NCBI GenBank assembly: GCA_018780035.1
Contig: JADMKE010000040.1
Coordinates: 1 to 42,584 of the forward strand
Direction: 5' to 3'
Source of the DNA: Candidatus Sericytochromatia bacterium
GTDB taxonomy: Bacteria > Cyanobacteriota > Sericytochromatia > UBA7694
DNA: 42,584 nucleotides
Shown here: piece after piece, positions 41,656-42,584 of the stretch
How positions within the stretch are numbered: position 1 is the stretch's first letter
How the letters are laid out: each line of letters begins with the position of its first letter
The notes under the pieces: model-generated
What the model was told of the DNA's origin: nothing
The model's input: only the letters and a program-made list of their open reading frames with translations
Database searches by the model: none
Made by a program: the position numbers and the translations under genes

Positions 41656-42584
41656 ATGATGGGCTACAAAAAAAAACAAACACCTAACGCTTCATAAATT
41701 GGCTGCCAGCTTATGTATGCTGACCTTTTCAGCCTGTCAAACCCAACCCACCCAGCCAGCATCTACAGGCCTTCAGAAACAGGCATCTGGTTTCAAAATA
41801 CAAACAACTGCTTCGGACTCAGTTAAAACAGCGGTTTTTCCAGCGCAGATCTTTGAACGCAAGACTGGCAAACCCACAATCGAACAAAGAACATTTTTAC
41901 TCGATGCCGCAGATCTCAACCAGCGTTTTATTTTCACCCTGATCAATGGTCCTTCTGGCAAAGCTCGGGTCAGCAGTGCGACAGTCAAACTCAATGGAAA
42001 AGAACTTCTCTCTCCCAAAGATTTTAATCAACAGGTCGGCACTCTTTCTTTACCACTTGAACACCTGCAAGCAGGGCAAAACACGCTGGAAATTAAATTG
42101 GCCAGCCAACCGGGCAGCGCAATCAGCGTAGGCATTGACCTGTTTAAGCTGCCCGAGAACACCCCTGGCGCAGTACACAGCCTGATTGAAGATACCCCCG
42201 CTGTGCGGCAATCGATGGAATATGTACCCGGACGAATCGGGATTAAATTTCTCGAAGGGATGCAGGTACGGCTGCAGACCCAGACCAATGGTCAAAAACA
42301 ATTGGTGGATTTAAGCGGCATCAGCCTGATTAGTCTTGAGAGTTGGATGAAACAGCGCAATATCAGCACCATCCATCGCGCAGTGGGGCTCTCTCCCGAA
42401 CAGTTGGATCAAGACGAAGCCAAAGGGGAAGCTCTTTTGGGCACAGATACCCCCAACCTGAATTTGTTCTATTATCTCGAAACCAGCCCCCAAGCAGATA
42501 TTTGGGCGCTGGTCGATCAACTGCGTCAATTATAGTGCTCCCCAGTGTCAAGACAGCAAATCATGCAACTTTAACTCCCTGGTC
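41656..42584 (+). pseudogene. Frameshifted lipoprotein with protease-prodomain-like C-terminus (partial)
   Basis: The main frame (41699-42535) encodes 278 residues, starting in the signal peptide (LAASLCMLTFSAC) and ending QADIWALVDQLRQL. It has a signal-like start only if read from TTG. A good ATG at 41656/41659 behind GAAGGAAAA lies in another frame; a run of nine A (41668-41676) separates them. Removing one A joins MMGYKKK to a KHLTLHKLAASLC signal peptide ending in a Cys. At the right end the reading changes again: after the TAG at 42533-42535 a different frame gives VLPSVKTANHATLTP. The last part (NLNLFYYLETSPQADIWALV) resembles the propeptide in front of S8 proteases, so the gene probably continues past the window. 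Confidence 0.6.

Overview
The window looks like chromosomal DNA from a Gram-negative, diderm bacterium. It has several Sec/lipobox lipoproteins, a periplasmic adaptor of an ABC exporter, a putative outer-membrane barrel protein, and PspA. Genes are dense, mostly start at ATG or GTG behind AGGAG-like ribosome sites, and the base composition is near-balanced. The phylum cannot be fixed from sequence alone. A cyanobacterial-type RRM protein, bPH/PspA proteins and very large helical-repeat proteins would fit a non-photosynthetic relative of Cyanobacteria, but this is a weak inference.

Region 1 (1-4636) is a decayed defence island. It holds a fragment of a type I restriction specificity gene, an HNH nuclease gene, a PIN-domain gene coupled to an XRE/ImmA-IrrE peptidase regulator, a small YjzC-like gene on the other strand, and an hsdR-hsdM chimera in which the front of the restriction subunit is fused in frame to the back of the methylase. 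Region 2 (4700-8635) is an exporter operon (TetR regulator, HlyD-like adaptor, ABC ATPase, ABC-2 permease) with overlapping genes and a clear promoter/operator. Region 3 (8640-14550) holds Tex, small hypotheticals, a PLDc_N/TPR membrane protein, a secreted/membrane protein, a bPH/YvbH protein and a small membrane protein.

Region 4 (14560-20680) has two tandem homologous lipoproteins behind an OmpR/PhoB-type response regulator. Between them lies a run of 11-bp-phased repeats that looks like the regulator's binding site. A two-gene unit of unknown function and a putative outer-membrane protein follow. Region 5 (20790-24230) holds a compositionally different alpha/alpha-toroid protein, a FlaR-like P-loop kinase, and an RluA-type pseudouridine synthase. 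Between the last two lies a stretch of about 740 bases with no credible gene but a near-consensus promoter and an intrinsic terminator on the minus strand and many GNRA/UUCG hairpins. It is the best candidate here for an undescribed element: a large structured noncoding RNA.

Region 6 (24337-31215) holds a subtilisin-like lipoprotein protease, an RRM protein, a HabA-like membrane protein, PspA followed by a phosphatase whose fold looks circularly permuted, an extragenic repeat cluster, a short-chain dehydrogenase, a zinc-ribbon protein with a 48-bp tandem repeat, and a small hypothetical. Region 7 (31337-42584) holds a hypothetical protein, a giant (about 2365-residue) protein with a long block of 15-residue helical repeats and a duplicated hydrophobic domain, a TPR protein transcribed into it, a LIM-DA1-like zinc peptidase, and a lipoprotein/protease-prodomain gene broken by apparent frameshifts at both ends.
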